DNA of 6,218 nt, taken from NCBI GenBank assembly GCA_946481405.1, contig CAMLNY010000077.1, positions 1 through 6,218 on the forward strand, in the 5' to 3' direction. This DNA is from an uncultured Brevundimonas sp. (GTDB lineage: Bacteria; Pseudomonadota; Alphaproteobacteria; Caulobacterales; Caulobacteraceae). A program made the translations under genes and the position numbers. Within the stretch, counting starts at the first letter, position 1; each line of letters starts with the position of its first letter. The notes under the pieces are model-generated. The model did no database searches, was not told the DNA's origin, and was given only the letters and a program-made list of their open reading frames with translations. Positions 1 to 5,652 of this stretch are shown in pieces.

Positions 1-365
1 TCGACCGTCATGCCGCAGAAGATGGAAGCTTCCTGCGCCAGATAGCCCAGACCCATGCGGGCCCGCTGGTACATGGGCTGGGCGGTGATGTCCTCGCCGT
101 CCAGCCAGATCGAGCCGCTATCGGCCGGGATCAGGCCGGTGATCATGTAGAAGCAGGTGGTCTTGCCCGCGCCGTTCGGGCCGAGCAGGCCGGCGACCTC
201 GCCGCGCTGGACGGTCAGGGAGACGTCGGCCACGACCTGACGCGCGCCGAAGGCCCGGGCGATGTTGCGCACCCGAAGGCCCTTTTCAGGCGCGACCTCG
301 GGCGCGGCGACCTTGTCGGCCTCGCGGTCGTCCAGATTGAGCGCTGAGAGTTCCTTGCGGGCCAT
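1..365 (-). CDS. lptB: LPS export ABC transporter ATP-binding protein LptB (partial, C-terminus off the left edge)
   Basis: LptB is the cytoplasmic ATPase that drives LptFG to lift lipopolysaccharide out of the inner membrane onto the LptC-LptA bridge. The first 121 codons are visible. Residues 1-28 are a polar extension absent from E. coli LptB. The ABC fold then starts at about residue 30, with Walker A GPNGAGKTT at 62-70 and the Q-loop in GYLAQEASIF (Gln111). Signature, Walker B and H-loop lie outside the window. The ATG at 363-365 is 6 nt after the stop that lptA would use if its frame were intact (372-374), so the two are probably translationally coupled. There is no strong Shine-Dalgarno; a GAAGG lies about 14 nt upstream. 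Residue 117 is Cys where I would expect Arg, as in the SIFRR of E. coli. The family call is secure from Walker A, the Q-loop and the lptC-lptA context. Confidence 0.93.
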   Translation of the reverse strand, partial: MARKELSALNLDDREADKVAAPEVAPEKGLRVRNIARAFGARQVVADVSLTVQRGEVAGLLGPNGAGKTTCFYMITGLIPADSGSIWLDGEDITAQPMYQRARMGLGYLAQEASIFCGMTV

Positions 366-371
366 TCAGGC

Positions 372-792
372 TCAGTTCTGACCTTCGGGATAGAAGACGC
401 CGCGCACCCGGCCGCCGTTGGCCGAGGTCCCGCCCTGGATCCGGGCCTGACCTCACCACCACGGTGGCGTGGGAGACGGGGTAGACGGCGCGGTCGCCGC
501 GGATCGTCTCGTTGGGGGTGACGTAATAGACCTCGCCCGACGCCTCGATCCGGGTCAGGGCGCCGTTGGCGTCGCGCGCGCCTTCGATGGCGTTGGCGCG
601 CAGGCGGGTGTCGCCCTGGGTGATCTCGGCCCGGCCGCGCAGGGAGACCGAGGTGTTGGTCAGCTCGCCTGTGTCCGCGCCGTAGCCGATCGGCTGGTTG
701 CTGACGCTGGAACGCGTTTGCGCGACGGCCATGCCGCCGAGACCGAGGGCCAGGACGGCCGCGCCGGTCAGGATGAGGTGGCTGGTCTTCAT
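372..792 (-). pseudogene. lptA: LPS-transport periplasmic protein LptA/OstA, frameshifted with apparent internal deletion
   Basis: LptA forms the periplasmic beta-jellyroll bridge carrying lipopolysaccharide from LptC to LptD. The ATG at 790-792 is 1 nt past the lptC stop, with GGTGA as ribosome site. Residues 1-24 are a Sec signal peptide ending AVA before Gln25. OstA-type repeats follow (RAEITQGDTRLRA, ASGEVYYVTPNETIRGDRAV) up to VSHATVVV at residue 113. Just after that, near position 453, the frame breaks. Read on, it gives arginine-rich nonsense and stops only at 286, inside lptB (168 aa). In the neighbouring frame, GQARIQGGTSANGG then RVRGVFYPEGQN and a stop at 372-374 form a normal LptA C-terminus. 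Joined, the parts give about 139 residues, against roughly 165-180 expected from memory. The OstA stretch between the VVV strand and the GQA strand appears missing, so I read this as a 3n+2 nt deletion rather than a one-base slip. Identity is secure; whether the lesion is biological is not. Confidence 0.8.
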
Positions 793-793
793 G

Positions 794-1453
794 TCATTCA
801 CCGGAAGCGGGGTTGATGGTCCCCTGCACCTTGTTGTCGCCAGAGCCCCTGAACACGACCCGACGGCCCTGTTCATGGATGGCATAGGACGTTGCCGAGA
901 TGGTTCCAAGAGGGCCGCGACCCTGAACGCCCTTGTCGCCCGTCACCACGCCCGTCGCTGTGTCGACCACGGCCTCCGGCGTCGTCAGGGTGAAGCCCGA
1001 TCCGCCGTCCGAAATCCGCACGTTCGGACCGATCGTCACGGTGCGTTCGGCCTCGTTGTAGATGCCGGCGTCGGCCGTCATTTCGGTGACCTTGGTGCCG
1101 CCGAGATTGAGCCGCAGCACCGGGCCGTTCAGCCGGAAGCGCCCCGTCACCGGATCGCGCACCGCGCCCTGGGCGCCGATGATGAAGGAGCGGCCTTGCG
1201 CGTCCTGGCCGTGGAACATGGGGTTGTCGAGGCGGATTTCCCTCGACTGGCTGGCCTCGCGCTCGACCCCCGACATGACGGTGCGGAACACCGTCCAGGT
1301 CAGGGCCCCGCCGGCCAGCACCACGATCAGGATCGGCAGCAGACGACGGTAGAGTTGGACCCGGCGGGACCGCGAACGCCAGCGCCCGGCCTGGGCGGCC
1401 AGTCGCGCCTCGTCGGCGCGCTTGCGATCCTCGGCCGGGTCGAAGTCCGTCAT
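794..1453 (-). CDS. lptC: LPS export ABC transporter periplasmic protein LptC
   Basis: LptC is the bitopic inner-membrane protein that takes lipopolysaccharide from LptB2FG and hands it to LptA. The 219-residue protein has a basic cytoplasmic N-terminus (about 1-37), one membrane helix at about 38-58 (LLPILIVVLAGGALTWTVF), and a periplasmic beta-rich domain from about 70 on, with LptC/OstA-like strands such as ADAGIYNEAERTVTIG and GFTLTTPEAVVDTATGVVTG. It is somewhat longer than E. coli LptC (191 aa), which is usual for alphaproteobacteria. Its ATG (1451-1453) overlaps the stop of the upstream exonuclease gene as ATGA, so the two are translationally coupled. lptA begins 1 nt after its stop. 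Sequence similarity between distant LptC proteins is low, but domain order and neighbours make the call strong. Confidence 0.9.
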   Translation of the reverse strand: MTDFDPAEDRKRADEARLAAQAGRWRSRSRRVQLYRRLLPILIVVLAGGALTWTVFRTVMSGVEREASQSREIRLDNPMFHGQDAQGRSFIIGAQGAVRDPVTGRFRLNGPVLRLNLGGTKVTEMTADAGIYNEAERTVTIGPNVRISDGGSGFTLTTPEAVVDTATGVVTGDKGVQGRGPLGTISATSYAIHEQGRRVVFRGSGDNKVQGTINPASGE

Positions 1454-2070
1454 TTGGTCCAGGCGTGGGCGAAGACGTCATCCTCGAACCCGATCAGGTC
1501 GAGGCGCGCCCGCACGGGCAGGAAGTCGAAACAGGCCTGGGCGATCTCCATCCGGCCCTCGCGGACCAGCATCTCGTTCAGCCGGTCCTTGATGACGTGC
1601 AGGTGCAGGACGTCGGAGGCCGCATAGTCCAGCTGCGCCTGCGACAGCTCCGGCGCGCCCCAGTCCGACGACTGCTGGGCCTTCGACAGGTCGATGCCCG
1701 CCATCTCGCGCGCCACGTCCTTCAGCCCGTGCCGGTCGGTGTAGGTCCGCGCCAGCTTGGAGGCGATCTTGGTGCAGTAGACCGGTCCGGTCTCGACCCC
1801 GAGATGCAGCTCGACCATGGCGATGTCGAAGCGGCCGAAGTGGAAAATCTTGAGCACGTCCCGATCGGCCATCAGGCGCTTCAGGTTCGGACAGTCGTAG
1901 TCGGGGCGGTTCAAACGCACGACGTGGGCGTCGCCGTCGCCGGACGACAGCTGCACCACGCACAGCGGATCGCGCCGGAAGCGCAGGCCCATGGTCTCGG
2001 AATCGACGGCGACCTCGGGGCCCAGGTCCAGTCCGTCGGGCAGGTCGCCTTCATGCAGATAAACGGTCAT
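1450..2070 (-). CDS. rnd: RNase D-like DEDDy 3'-5' exonuclease (short form without HRDC domain)
   Basis: This 206-residue protein is the short alphaproteobacterial ribonuclease D type: one DEDD exonuclease domain and none of the C-terminal HRDC domains of the roughly 375-residue E. coli enzyme. Exo I is VDSETMGL with Asp23 and Glu25. Exo II is HFGRFDIA with Asp82. Exo III is YAASDV with Tyr149 and Asp153, which makes it a DEDDy enzyme using two metal ions. The likely role is trimming 3' ends of stable RNA, including tRNA precursors; the exact substrate is inferred from the family. The ATG at 2068-2070 has AGGA 7 nt upstream. It is the first gene of the rnd-lptC-lptA-lptB run and overlaps lptC by 4 nt. 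It starts only about 30 nt beyond the terminator of a tRNA-Leu gene on the same strand. The symbol is by family, not proven orthology. Confidence 0.9.
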   Translation of the reverse strand: MTVYLHEGDLPDGLDLGPEVAVDSETMGLRFRRDPLCVVQLSSGDGDAHVVRLNRPDYDCPNLKRLMADRDVLKIFHFGRFDIAMVELHLGVETGPVYCTKIASKLARTYTDRHGLKDVAREMAGIDLSKAQQSSDWGAPELSQAQLDYAASDVLHLHVIKDRLNEMLVREGRMEIAQACFDFLPVRARLDLIGFEDDVFAHAWTK

Positions 2071-2100
2071 GGCGCGTTCCTAGACCAGCAAGGCTGGACG

Positions 2101-2142
2101 GGAAACAAAAACGGCGCCGTGTCCTGCGACACGGCGCCGTTT
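2101..2142 (-). terminator. Rho-independent terminator of the tRNA-Leu gene
   Basis: Two perfect 15-nt arms (2109-2123 and 2128-2142, core ACGGCGCCGT) flank a 4-nt loop. On the minus strand the hairpin is followed by TTTTTGTTT. It starts 6 nt after the CCA end of the tRNA. On the plus strand no T-run follows the stem, so it should act only on minus-strand transcripts. It separates the tRNA from the rnd-lpt operon. Confidence 0.88.
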
Positions 2143-2148
2143 GAAAAC

Positions 2149-2235
<87 letters not shown>

Positions 2236-2242
2236 CCGAGGA

Positions 2243-2283
2243 GGTCCGCGCCAAAACGCTTGCCTCATCGGAAGGCGCGGACC
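2243..2283. repeat. Perfect 10-bp inverted repeat in the tRNA-Leu leader
   Basis: GGTCCGCGCC at 2243-2252 is matched exactly by GGCGCGGACC at 2274-2283, with a 21-nt AT-richer spacer. It ends 8 nt before the mature tRNA 5' end. No T-run follows on either strand, so a terminator is unlikely. It could be a leader hairpin near the RNase P site or a protein-binding palindrome. Function is unknown. Confidence 0.6.
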
Positions 2284-2310
2284 CTTAAGGCAGTGTACGG
2301 AGCGGGTCAA
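2283..2310 (-). promoter_or_regulatory. Possible sigma-70-type promoter for tRNA-Leu
   Basis: On the minus strand TTGACC (2305-2310) is a good -35 element. Sixteen nucleotides later TTAAGG (2283-2288) is a poor -10, which would put the transcript start about 40 nt before the tRNA. The -35 is convincing; the -10 is weak, and Caulobacterales promoters often deviate from the E. coli pattern. The tRNA must have a promoter in this gap because the gene on its other side is on the opposite strand. Confidence 0.3.
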
Positions 2311-2436
2311 CACGGTTTTCGGCGGATTCTGATCGGTTCCGCCAAAGCCCCGCGTTGCGGGCGTTCGGTGCATCGGTTATCCCCCGCCTGTCAGGCCCTT
2401 GCGGCCCGGCGAGACGCCGCTTTCGAGGAACGTTCG

Positions 2437-3432
2437 ATGTCCGAATCCACCCCCGGTCTGGTCACCGTCTTCGGCGGCTCCGGCTTCGTCGGCGCCCAGG
2501 CGGTCCGCGCCCTGGCCCGCAAGGGCTGGCGCGTCCGCGTCGCCGTCCGCAAGCCCGCCCTTGCCCAGGACCTGCGCATCCTCGGCGATGTCGGCCAGAT
2601 ACAGCCGGTCCGCTGTGACATCACCAGCGCCGAGGACGTGGCCAGCGCCCTGAAGGGCGCGACCGCGGCCGTGAACCTGGTCGGCATTCTGTTCGAGACT
2701 CCGGGCCGGGGCTTCAAGGCCCAGCACGTCGAGGGCAGCCGCAACGTCGCTGAGGCCTGTGTCGCCGCCGGTGTGGACCGTCTTGTCCAAGTCTCGGCCA
2801 TCGGCGCCGATGCCCATTCCGGGGCTGAGTACGCCCGCACCAAGGGCGAGGCCGAAGCGGCCGTCCGCCAGACCAGGCCCGACGCCGTCATCCTGCGTCC
2901 CTCGATCGTATTCGGAAACGGCGACGGTTTCCTGAACCGCTTCGCATCGATGGCGACAAAGGTGCCGGCCCTGCCGCTGATCGGCGGCGGCGAGACCAAG
3001 TTCCAGCCGGTATGGGTCGGCGACGTGGCCGAGGCGATCGCCCGGGCGGTGGTTCGGACCGACGCCGCCGGTCGCACCTTCGAACTGGGCGGGCCCGAGG
3101 TCTGGTCCTTCAAGGACATCCTCGAATACATCCTGCGCGAGACCGGGCGTCGCCGCCTTCTGGCGCCCCTGCCCTTCTTCGCCGCCGAGACCATCGGCTC
3201 CCTGGCCGAGATCACGGCCGTGATCGGCATCGCGCCCGCCCTGACCCGCGATCAGGTCCTGATGCTCAAGACCGATAATGTCGTCGCTCCGGGCGCCGAG
3301 GGCCTGTCGGCCCTGGGCGTCGACGCCACCGGACTGGAAGCCATCGCCCCGTCCTACCTCTGGCGCTACCGCCGCGGCGGTCAGTTCGCCGAAGGCCCGG
3401 GCGCAGTGAAGGTCGAGGCCGAACCGGCCTGA
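2437..3432 (+). CDS. NDUFA9-like NAD(P)-binding protein (atypical SDR, complex I subunit family)
   Basis: The 331-residue protein is an atypical short-chain dehydrogenase of the group that includes mitochondrial complex I subunit NDUFA9. It has an N-terminal Rossmann fold with GGSGFVG at 13-19, a basic residue set suited to NAD(P) (VRVAVRKP, 33-40), and the second-strand acidic motif CDITSAEDV at 60-68. Ser120 in VQVSAIGA and Tyr132/Lys136 in YARTKGEAE match the SDR catalytic positions, and LRPSIVFG is at 153-160. The C-terminal part (about 190-300) resembles NmrA/NDUFA9 proteins. In alphaproteobacteria such proteins are usually annotated as complex I NDUFA9 family; association with NADH dehydrogenase is an inference, and a quinone- or nucleotide-binding assembly role is possible. 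The ATG at 2437 is preferred because GAGGAA lies 6-11 nt upstream; the frame stays open upstream but that part overlaps the tRNA leader. A weak promoter-like pair (TTGCGG at 2355, TATCCC at 2378) lies ahead. It converges on the oxygenase gene with 6 nt between stops. Confidence 0.87.
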   Translation: MSESTPGLVTVFGGSGFVGAQAVRALARKGWRVRVAVRKPALAQDLRILGDVGQIQPVRCDITSAEDVASALKGATAAVNLVGILFETPGRGFKAQHVEGSRNVAEACVAAGVDRLVQVSAIGADAHSGAEYARTKGEAEAAVRQTRPDAVILRPSIVFGNGDGFLNRFASMATKVPALPLIGGGETKFQPVWVGDVAEAIARAVVRTDAAGRTFELGGPEVWSFKDILEYILRETGRRRLLAPLPFFAAETIGSLAEITAVIGIAPALTRDQVLMLKTDNVVAPGAEGLSALGVDATGLEAIAPSYLWRYRRGGQFAEGPGAVKVEAEPA

Positions 3433-3438
3433 TCCGGC

Positions 3439-4407
3439 TCAGAGCAACCGGATTTCCTTCAGACGTTCCGTCAGGAAGTCCTCGGCCATGATCGGCTTGC
3501 CGGCGTAACGGTCCGGGTTCTCCGGCGTGATCGTCGACGGCAGGGTCTCGATTACGAAGTCCGGGTTGAAGTGCAGGAAGAAGGGCGTCGAATAGCGGGC
3601 GAAGCTGGCCCGCTCCGGCGTCGGATTGATCACGCGGTGGCTGGTCGACGGCAGGACGTGGTTGACCAGCCGCTGCAGCATGTCGCCGATGTTGATCACC
3701 AGCGCGCCCGGCGGCGGGGCGACGTCCAGCCATTCGCCGTCGGCGTCCTTCAACTGCAGCCCGGCCTCTTCGGCGCCCAGCAACAGGGTGATGACGTTGA
3801 TGTCCTCATGCGCCCCGGCCCGCACGCCGGACGCCCCGGCCGGCACCGGCGGATAGTGGAGCATGCGCAGGATGGAGTTCCCCAGCTCGACCTTGTCCTC
3901 GAAATAGTCATCGCCGAGATTCAGATAGTGGGCGATGGCCCGCAGGATCTTGCGGCCCAGTTCGTCCAGCGCCTGGAACATGCCGTAGAGGTGCGGCCTG
4001 AAGCCCTCGACCTCGGTCGGCCAGACGTTGTCGCGCATGTATTTGCGATAGGGGTGGCCCTCCGGCAGTTCCCGGCCGACGTGCCAGAACTCCTTCAGGT
4101 CCACGGCCGCGGCGCCCTTCGCCGCCTCGACCCCGAACGGCGTCAGGCCGCGCGCGCCGCCGGTGCCCGGCTGGTGATACTGGCGCTTCACCTCCTCCGG
4201 CAAGGCGAAGAAGGCCTTGGCGTCGTCCAGCGCCGCCGTGATGACCGCCTCGTCCAGCCCGTGGTCCGACACGACGGCGAAGCCATAGCGGGTGAAGGAG
4301 GCGCCCAGATCGTCGCTGAAGCCTTGGAAGTCCGTGTCGTAGCGCGACATGGAGACGGGCTTGATGCCTTTGGAAGCGACCGAGGGGGCGTCGAGGGTGG
4401 AGGTCAC
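3439..4407 (-). CDS. Isopenicillin N synthase family 2-oxoglutarate/Fe(II) dioxygenase
   Basis: The protein (322 aa from this GTG) has both conserved parts of the non-haem iron oxygenase superfamily. The N-terminal DIOX_N part contains FTRYGFAVVSDHGLD (about 38-52) and the FFALPEEVK helix. The C-terminal double-stranded beta helix supplies the iron ligands His200 and Asp202 (AHEDINVITLL) and His257 (TSHRV). The RYS triad (Arg271, Ser273) fits 2-oxoglutarate carboxylate binding. All catalytic residues are present, so it should be active. Substrate is unknown; homologues in plants and bacteria oxidise diverse small molecules, and the neighbours give no pathway. I chose GTG at 4405-4407 because AAAGG lies 7 nt upstream. 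An ATG at 4426-4428 would add seven residues, but it has no ribosome site and sits just downstream of a GC hairpin (4433-4450). An internal ATG at 4348-4350 would trim a region that still looks like this protein. Confidence 0.9.
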   Translation of the reverse strand: MTSTLDAPSVASKGIKPVSMSRYDTDFQGFSDDLGASFTRYGFAVVSDHGLDEAVITAALDDAKAFFALPEEVKRQYHQPGTGGARGLTPFGVEAAKGAAAVDLKEFWHVGRELPEGHPYRKYMRDNVWPTEVEGFRPHLYGMFQALDELGRKILRAIAHYLNLGDDYFEDKVELGNSILRMLHYPPVPAGASGVRAGAHEDINVITLLLGAEEAGLQLKDADGEWLDVAPPPGALVINIGDMLQRLVNHVLPSTSHRVINPTPERASFARYSTPFFLHFNPDFVIETLPSTITPENPDRYAGKPIMAEDFLTERLKEIRLL

Positions 4408-4542
4408 GGGCGGGCCTTTCGAATGCATGCGCGGCGGTCCGAAGGCCGCCGGGGGAGACGTTCATACGCCCTGCCGCCGCAAATTGGCAGATTGAGGTCC
4501 GGTTTCCCCAAAAGGCCGGTTCGTTCATCCTCGGGTCAGAGA

Positions 4543-4567
4543 GGAACCTCCACCGTAAGCCCACGTT
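4543..4567 (+). promoter_or_regulatory. EcfG/SigT-type general stress response promoter
   Basis: GGAAC (4543-4547) and CGTT (4564-4567) are separated by exactly 16 nt, matching the alphaproteobacterial EcfG (Caulobacter SigT) promoter consensus GGAAC-N16/17-CGTT. Transcription would start around 4573-4577 and give a leader of about 30 nt with AAGGAG (4594-4599) 6 nt before the OmpA-family start codon. The exact match, orientation and distance make this one of the better supported regulatory sites in the window. It predicts control by the PhyR-NepR-EcfG partner-switching cascade. Confidence 0.75.
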
Positions 4568-4605
4568 TCCGCCGCATACGGATGCGTACACACAAGGAGT
4601 TCTTC

Positions 4606-5280
4606 ATGCGCACGAACCTGCTCGTCACCGGCCTCGGCGTGGCCGCCATGCTCGGCGCGACTGCCTGCACCACGACCGACCCCTATTCCTCGACCCCCGT
4701 TCGCAACAATACCGGCACCGGAGCGATCGCGGGCGCGCTGGGCGGCGCGGTGCTCGGCTATCTTACCAACACCTCGGACGGCGAACAGGGCCGTCGCAAC
4801 GCGCTGATCGGTGCGGGCGTCGGCGCGCTCGGCGGCGCGGCGGTCGGCAACTACATGGACCGCCAGCAGCGCGCCATGGAGGCCGAACTGTCGGGCACCG
4901 GCGTCGGCGTGGCGCGTCAGGGCGACAACCTGGTCCTGCGCATGCCGTCGGACGTCACCTTCGCGGTGAACCAGTCGAACATCGAGCCGCGCTTCGATGC
5001 CGTCCTGCGCGACGTCGCCGCCGTGCTGGAGGAATACGACCGTTCGCTGGTCGATGTCGTGGGTCACACCGATTCCTCGGGCGGCGATGCGATCAACCAG
5101 CCCCTGTCGGAGCGCCGCGCCCTGTCGGTCGCCGACGCCCTGATCCGCAACGGAGTCCAGCGCGAGCGTCTGTTCGTAGCCGGCCAGTCCTCGCGCGTTC
5201 CGGTCGCCTCCAACGCCACCCCGGAAGGCCGCGCCCAGAACCGTCGTGTCGAGATCCTGATCCGTCCCTTCACGGGCTGA
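4606..5280 (+). CDS. OmpA-family peptidoglycan-binding lipoprotein with glycine-zipper domain (YiaD-like)
   Basis: The 224-residue precursor begins with a lipoprotein signal peptide; the lipobox ATAC places the lipidated cysteine at residue 21 (Ala at -3 is less usual than Leu). Residues 39-82 are a glycine zipper in two hydrophobic stretches (GAIAGALGGAVLGYL and LIGAGVGALGGAAVG) around a charged loop. Residues about 115-222 are an OmpA C-terminal domain with VVGHTDSSG, LSERRALSV and QNRRVEILI. Asp156 and Arg171, 15 residues apart, match the OmpA pair that holds diaminopimelate of peptidoglycan. Architecture and length match E. coli YiaD (219 aa). The expected role is outer-membrane anchoring to the cell wall. 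The ATG at 4606 follows AAGGAG by 6 nt. The frame remains open far upstream, but that is antisense to the oxygenase gene. Transcription is probably from the EcfG-type promoter at 4543, making this a likely envelope-stress gene. Confidence 0.93.
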   Translation: MRTNLLVTGLGVAAMLGATACTTTDPYSSTPVRNNTGTGAIAGALGGAVLGYLTNTSDGEQGRRNALIGAGVGALGGAAVGNYMDRQQRAMEAELSGTGVGVARQGDNLVLRMPSDVTFAVNQSNIEPRFDAVLRDVAAVLEEYDRSLVDVVGHTDSSGGDAINQPLSERRALSVADALIRNGVQRERLFVAGQSSRVPVASNATPEGRAQNRRVEILIRPFTG

Positions 5281-5292
5281 TCCGTCGGGTCG

Positions 5293-5340
5293 CCACAGCG
5301 CGCGCCGGCCCCGGCCGCGCGCGCTGTGGACGATTCTTCT
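5293..5340 (+). terminator. Terminator-like GC hairpin after the OmpA-family gene
   Basis: Perfect 13-nt arms (5293-5305 and 5317-5329, CCACAGCGCGCGC and its complement) enclose an 11-nt GC-rich loop, starting 12 nt after the stop codon. The following ATTCTTCT is only moderately T-rich, so termination may be partial, but the stem is very stable. Confidence 0.7.
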
Positions 5341-5417
5341 AAACGCACACGGTTCAGTGACTTGCGTCCTTAACCCGTCTGTGTTCCCTGACGGTGCTGA
5401 CGACTCGGGGGAGCGGC

Positions 5418-5609
5418 ATGGATCAGGACGTGTGGAACCGTGACGACGGTCATCTGGCGAAGGGCGCCAGGATGGTCGCCGCCGCCCTCGTCTCCGCCGT
5501 CCTCACCGCCACCGTCGTCATCGCCGTCGGCCAGTCGATGATCGACCGCCACGCCGCCGACGCCGCCCAGCCCTCAGCCGACGCCTTGCTGATCCACACC
5601 GCCGGCTGA
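5418..5609 (+). CDS. Small single-pass membrane protein, hypothetical
   Basis: This 63-residue protein is not one I recognise. A short acidic N-terminus (MDQDVWNRDDGH) is followed by one hydrophobic helix at about residues 18-40 (MVAAALVSAVLTATVVIAVG) and a mostly polar tail ending IHTAG. With Lys15 and Arg18 ahead of the helix and the acidic extreme N-terminus, orientation is unclear. The ATG at 5418 is favoured by GGGGGAG at 5407-5413, 4 nt upstream; an in-frame GTG at 5394 would add eight residues without a ribosome site. It sits between a terminator-like hairpin and the aminotransferase gene, whose start is 43 nt after its stop, so the two could be cotranscribed. Support for coding is the ribosome site, the ATG and a clean membrane segment; the small size means it could still be a chance frame in GC-rich DNA. 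Confidence 0.55.
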   Translation: MDQDVWNRDDGHLAKGARMVAAALVSAVLTATVVIAVGQSMIDRHAADAAQPSADALLIHTAG

Positions 5610-5652
5610 TCGACCGCTTGCGGAAAGCCGCGACGCAGCGTCACCTCAGGGC

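Noticed and set aside
2355..2383. TTGCGG-N17-TATCCC as promoter of the NDUFA9-like gene
   Set aside because: Only three of six positions match at each element; too weak to list separately.
2391..3230. 279-codon minus-strand open frame opposite the NDUFA9-like gene
   Set aside because: Low-complexity Arg/Ala/Ser/Pro sequence typical of an antisense shadow; the plus strand has a clear Rossmann fold and ribosome site.
3571..4605. A long plus-strand open frame upstream of and in frame with the OmpA-family gene
   Set aside because: It is antisense to the oxygenase gene with its intact catalytic motifs, has shadow-like composition, and the OmpA gene has a proper ATG with AAGGAG and a lipoprotein signal at 4606.
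4525..5067. 180-codon minus-strand open frame opposite the OmpA-family gene
   Set aside because: His/Arg/Gly-rich shadow with no domain; the sense strand has lipobox, glycine zipper and OmpA motifs.
5370..5375. TTAACC as a CtrA binding site
   Set aside because: Only a half-site; no second TTAA at the 7-nt spacing of the full consensus, so it is not listed as a feature.
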